DNA of 64,000 bases from Plantago elongata (lineage: Eukaryota; Streptophyta; Magnoliopsida; Lamiales; Plantaginaceae). This document shows positions 59,797-64,000 of this stretch, in pieces. Every line of letters starts with the position of its first letter. The stretch's first letter is position 1. The notes beneath the pieces are model-generated. The model saw only the letters and a program-made list of their open reading frames with translations, was not told the origin of the DNA and ran no database searches. The stretch is from NCBI GenBank assembly GCA_036897095.1, contig JAYMSP010000229.1:1-64000 (forward strand), read 5' to 3'. The position numbers were made by a program, and so were the translations under genes.

Positions 59797-62700
59797 TTAA
59801 ATATCTTGGAATACATCATCGTCATCAAGCTGTGGAAGTGAGGGCCTCATGAAAGAAGCACCTGTTAGGACACCTTCCTCCACCATCGCAGCTCGGACGT
59901 TCTGCACAGATGCACGTGTAAATTTTCTCATCTCTATGCTCAATATGTATAATTACTATAACATACATGGAATATATGACTGAGTTCTTTATCAGATTCA
60001 TAAAATGGATGTCAAGGCCATAAAGTTTCATAAATGGCATAGCTGCAAGCACCGATGACTCCAAACATTGCAGGGAGTTTATTTTCACCCACCAAATCAA
60101 TAAATCTGCTTGCTTAGGTTACTCTTGCAGTCTTTTGTAGCAAGAATAAGAAATATATATCAAGAAGATTAATAGTGTTGAGTACCTTAAGAATGTGTGC
60201 TTAACATGATATTAAAGTACACGGTGATACGTAGGGGTGTTGAGTACCTTTTCTATTTCTTCAGACAAAGGTGGATTTTCTTTCAGGAACTGTAATGCCT
60301 TGTCTCTTCCTTGCCCCAGCCTACATAAGAGAGATTGTCATTGCAGAATCACAGAGGACGCTAAGCTAGAGAAAAAAATGACATGCAAGCTGTAGGCTTG
60401 TAGTTAGTATACATCACAAGCAAATTTGCGATACTCATCATCTAGTGCTTCAAACAAAAGGCTGAATAATGCAAACCTGTGATCTCCATAGCTATACCAG
60501 GATCCCTTCTTCAAGACAACACCCATCATTTCAGCACAGTCCAATACACAGCCCTAAAATGAAGCAGAGTAAATAGAGTTTTTGTACAAAGAATTAGGCG
60601 TTGCACTGAAAACATTTACGGGCATATACAGACCAGTTTGCTCACTCCCTCCCCAAACATAATTTCAAGCTCAGCTTGCCTGTACGGCCTTGATACCTGA
60701 AACAAATTATTATGTATGTTACAAAGAACAGTCGGTAGAGGTTGCCTTCCAGCTTATAAATACTTGAAAGGAAAAATTAGGCATCCCAACATTGGAAACT
60801 TGAAGATGCAGCAGATAGTAAAGATAGAACTCGCTAACATACAGACACAATCCCATAATACTTACCTTGCTCTTTTGAACTCTCACACGAACTTTAACTC
60901 CAATATCTTCATCTCCTTTTGCCTGCAATAGCACAGCCGTTGACCATTCATGTCCAAATTTTAAATGATCGAAACACCTGATTTTAGGAGTTTTCAGGAA
61001 GCATTATCCGCTTACTTACAGACTTTATCTTCCCGGTAGGACGTATCTCAAGTCGGACAGATGCAAAGAACTTAAGAGCAATTCCACCACTTGTGACTTC
61101 AGGATTTCCATAGAACACTCCTATCTGTCACATCCAAAAGGAGTACTTCTGTAAGCCTAAAAGTGAAATGGTATTTGCAAACAAAAACTTGATTATTTTT
61201 AAGGTAAGAACTTTCTAAGTTGCCTTAGGAAGTTATTACAGGGACCCTAAGTTGGACAAATACAGTCAACGGTGTTGATAAATGTTCACTAAATGACACT
61301 TTCAATATCCAGGCAACAGAGAAACACACAACAATTCTTGAACCACAAGCACCTTGTATCTAATTTGATTCAAGAATATAAGAGTACATCCAGCTTTAGA
61401 AGCATTGCCAGACATTTTTCGTAATGCTTGGCTCATAAGGCGTGCTTGTAAACCTATTTGCTGCATTCCAATTTCACCCTATACAGAAAACGCAAAGGAG
61501 GAGAAGGATCAAGCTTCAGGCAGAAATATCACTTGCAATATAGTGCAAATGTGCAATACAAATTTCAAACTTACTTCAATTTCTGCTCTTGGGGTTAGTG
61601 CTGAGACTGAATCTATGCAAATGAGATCAACAGCACCGGATCGACACATACGATCAGCAACTGCATATGCAAGACAAGAAGTAAAAGGTTATGGCCCAAC
61701 TAATTAATATTTCCCTAAGAGGAAGGGCTCTTCTAGTAAATGTAATCCTGCAACTTCAATTGGGAAAGGGGATTTACCCTCTAGAGCCATCTCTCCATTA
61801 TCAGGCTGACAGACAATCAAATTTTCTATATCAACTCCCAAAGCTTTAGAATATGATGGATCAAAAGCATGCTCTGCATCAACGAGCATTGCATGTCCTC
61901 CGAGTCTCTGTTTGTTTGACATTAAAAAGCCTGAGGGGGTTATTTAAGTAGACTATAAACTAGAATTGAAAGGAATTCTGTTGACTAAAGTTGAAGGCAT
62001 TAACTTCGGCATGTGGCCTAATATAATTACGGGATAAATGCAAGCACATACTCACCTGCACTTCTGCAATTGCGTGGAGGGCTAGTGTAGTCTTCCCACT
62101 GCTTTCTGGCCCATATATCTGACAAGAGATGAAAAACTAAATTCCAGCTTTTACAGTGTAACTATGTTCTTGTGACTTTATACAGTATTACAGTGAATAA
62201 TAATTCAACTCCGTGAGTCCGTCAGAAAATTTGTTAATCAAATTACCTATATATAGTATATACTATATCATCAGGTGAAAAACCAAGTGCATAATACCAA
62301 ATAGAACATAACTGGAGCTTGCTAAATACAAAACATACAATAGTACCGACATAGAAAACTACTAATTATAGGGCTGGGGAAAACATTGCACCTCCACAAT
62401 TCTTCCTCGGGGAAGACCACCGCCTAAAGCCAAGTCCAAGGTCAAGCATCCACTTGGAAATGTCTCACTACACAAATTAAGAGACAGAAAAGCAAAACGT
62501 CACATCCAAACTATCGGAACAACACAGCACTAAGCACTCGAGGAAAATTTTTCACTCAGCCATATTCCATGATCTTGCAACCAAAATTATATTCTGAATT
62601 ACACTGATGAATAAGAAAGTGCAAATCGAGAAAATTTTGTGGTTACTACAAACATGACTTGCAAATCTTATTTCAACATTTACTTCAAGAAGTGATTCAA

Positions 62701-63548
62701 GGCAACAAAATACATTTGGCAACAGATGCTGCTAACATGTAAAACTAATAAGTAATGAGAGAACACCTACACCAAAGCTCCACCTGAACTTCCCAGTCTA
62801 GTAACACTTCCTTTCCCAAACGAGTTGTTTATATCGTTCATAGCAGCATCAAGCGCCTTTTGCTGTTTGAAAAAAAAAGGCACAAGCTATAAACATTAGA
62901 GCAGGTACTGCTATAAACATCACTAGTGATTACAAAACACCCAGAGAAAATTCAACAGACAAGACACTCCATGAACTACACAGCAATAAGGACAGCATTA
63001 TTAGCCTCACCATCTAACTTGCTCAAACATTTCATTTTTATGTTCAAAATCATTTGCAGTACAGTTCTTTATCTCACAAGGCATGGCTCAATAAAGCATT
63101 TGGTACTCACATAACACACAACTTCATAAGCAAGAATGTAGACCAAATTCTCAATTACCAAATACTAGTACTTTTCATTTGCTTAATAAAACTATAAGAA
63201 GCAACCTAAGTAACAGCAATTCACGCTAGAGTTGTACAGCTACTGACAATTCTTATGGAGGCAAACGAATAAAAAAGATTACAACTTTACGAAAAAAAGT
63301 AGAATGATGAAGGTTTAGGCGCAGATACTAACCCGGTCGACTAAACGGGGGTCATAATCAGCAGAGAAAGCTCCATTAACTTTGGCGTCATGTTCTGAGC
63401 GAACCCTAATTTTCCTAGACTTAACCTGGGAGGAATGAGAAGCAATAAGAAAACCTCGAAGACGAGGAGAAATGGGTGAAGTTGGAGAGCAGCAGCTATT
63501 GGATTTTGAGAATAAATTCTGGGTTTTAGGCGGGAAAGCTAAGTCCAT
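59797..63548 (-). CDS. Chloroplast RecA homologue (RECA1-like)
   Basis: Thirteen exons on the minus strand: 63548-63333, 62862-62771, 62467-62392, 62118-62056, 61907-61778, 61660-61575, 61478-61353, 61124-61020, 60922-60866, 60696-60634, 60553-60477, 60320-60248 and 59901-59797, making 422 aa. It is a bacterial-type strand-exchange ATPase for plastid DNA repair and recombination, of cyanobacterial origin. The N-terminal 50 residues or so are Ser/Pro/Arg-rich, a plastid transit peptide. The core starts [20 protein letters not shown]. Walker [10 protein letters not shown] is at 131-139 and Walker B VDLICIDS at 203-210. Further motifs are [38 protein letters not shown] (loop L2 region), [16 protein letters not shown] and [15 protein letters not shown]. 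All catalytic parts are present. The C-terminus ends in the acidic [10 protein letters not shown]. Length is close to Arabidopsis RECA1 (about 440). Confidence 0.95.
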
Positions 63549-64000
63549 ATTGCTTCAAGTACTGTCAATTTTGGTGGTGCAAGGAATTGGAGATGGAATT
63601 ATGATTTGCAGTACCAAAACAGAGTACAGTAAAATGGAGAAGAAGAAGAAGAACAGTGGAGTGTTGTCAAGTTCTGAAACTTCTCCGAGATGCTTCTGGT
63701 ATTCGTTTATAGGCCCAATGGGCTTTATTATTAGCCTTATAATGAAGGTGGGCTTAGGAAAAGCCCAAGGAAACTCATGGGAGTGGATTTTGGAAACAAA
63801 CCTTGCACCAAATTGCCAACTATAGTATCCGTTGTTCGGTTCGGCTATGCTCGAGCAGTAGTTATTGAGTTATTTAGAAGCCAGTTTATCTGTCAAGTAG
63901 AGTGTGACATGGTTAGGTGCTACTCCAGTATGTAGTCTACTTTTGACATTCCTAATGTTTCATTTATCATTTTATCAGTATCAGCTCGTTTTATTAACTA
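63549..64000. other. recA promoter and right edge
   Basis: Upstream of recA. An open frame on the + strand (63472-63825) overlaps recA exon 1 in antisense and has no domain, so I treat it as a shadow. Nothing else is recognisable before the window ends. Confidence 0.55.

Noticed and set aside
63472-63825. Open frame antisense to recA exon 1
   Set aside because: No domain, splice context or leader; it overlaps the recA transit peptide region in antisense.

Overview
The window looks like nuclear DNA of a flowering plant, most likely a eudicot. It is AT-rich. Its genes have short AT-rich introns with GT..AG borders, and plant-specific families are present: PsbR, a chloroplast RecA, a plant FMO1-type monooxygenase and a clade-E-like PP2C. 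Long gene-poor stretches are filled with small plant DNA transposons. I cannot name the species from sequence alone.

Layout from left to right: a decayed LINE 3' half (1-1906, + strand); an F-box/LRR gene like Arabidopsis F-box protein At-B (3949-6438, +); a PP2C phosphatase (11758-7830, -); about 8.7 kb of intergenic DNA with MITEs and tandem repeats; a PrmC/HemK-type release-factor glutamine methyltransferase (20511-21991, +); a membrane-bound J-domain plus Jiv90 protein (28081-22955, -); about 9.8 kb of intergenic DNA with two very long adjacent foldbacks; a CRPK1-like cytoplasmic kinase (40366-37920, -); a 4.9 kb CACTA transposon (43438-48361); a flavin-containing monooxygenase (52894-50869, -); about 4.9 kb of MITE-rich DNA; the photosystem II gene psbR (57814-58734, +); and chloroplast recA (63548-59797, -). 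Every gene model was joined by hand with phase-consistent splice sites and runs from ATG to stop. Exon coordinates are given in each entry.

The genes do not form one pathway; this is an ordinary stretch of plant chromosome. Three of them concern organelles: PrmC-like translation termination, plastid RecA, and PsbR. Two carry out phospho-signalling (PP2C and the kinase). One is probably part of an SCF ubiquitin ligase.

The most unusual content lies between the genes. (1) The CACTA element has intact termini and a TAG target duplication. It carries several exons, with introns, of an inositol-pentakisphosphate 2-kinase (IPK1) gene, flanked by two direct copies of a fragment of a mitochondrial adrenodoxin-reductase gene. 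This is a Pack-type gene-capture element. It seems to have landed in an older LINE. (2) At 31566-32836 two independent foldbacks, with arms of about 360 and 250 bp, sit 22 bp apart. They are strong candidates for a double-stranded-RNA/small-RNA locus. (3) Two PIF/Harbinger-like MITE families and at least five Stowaway-like MITEs can be delimited by their inverted repeats and target duplications. Three of the genes carry a MITE or MITE-like foldback in an intron.
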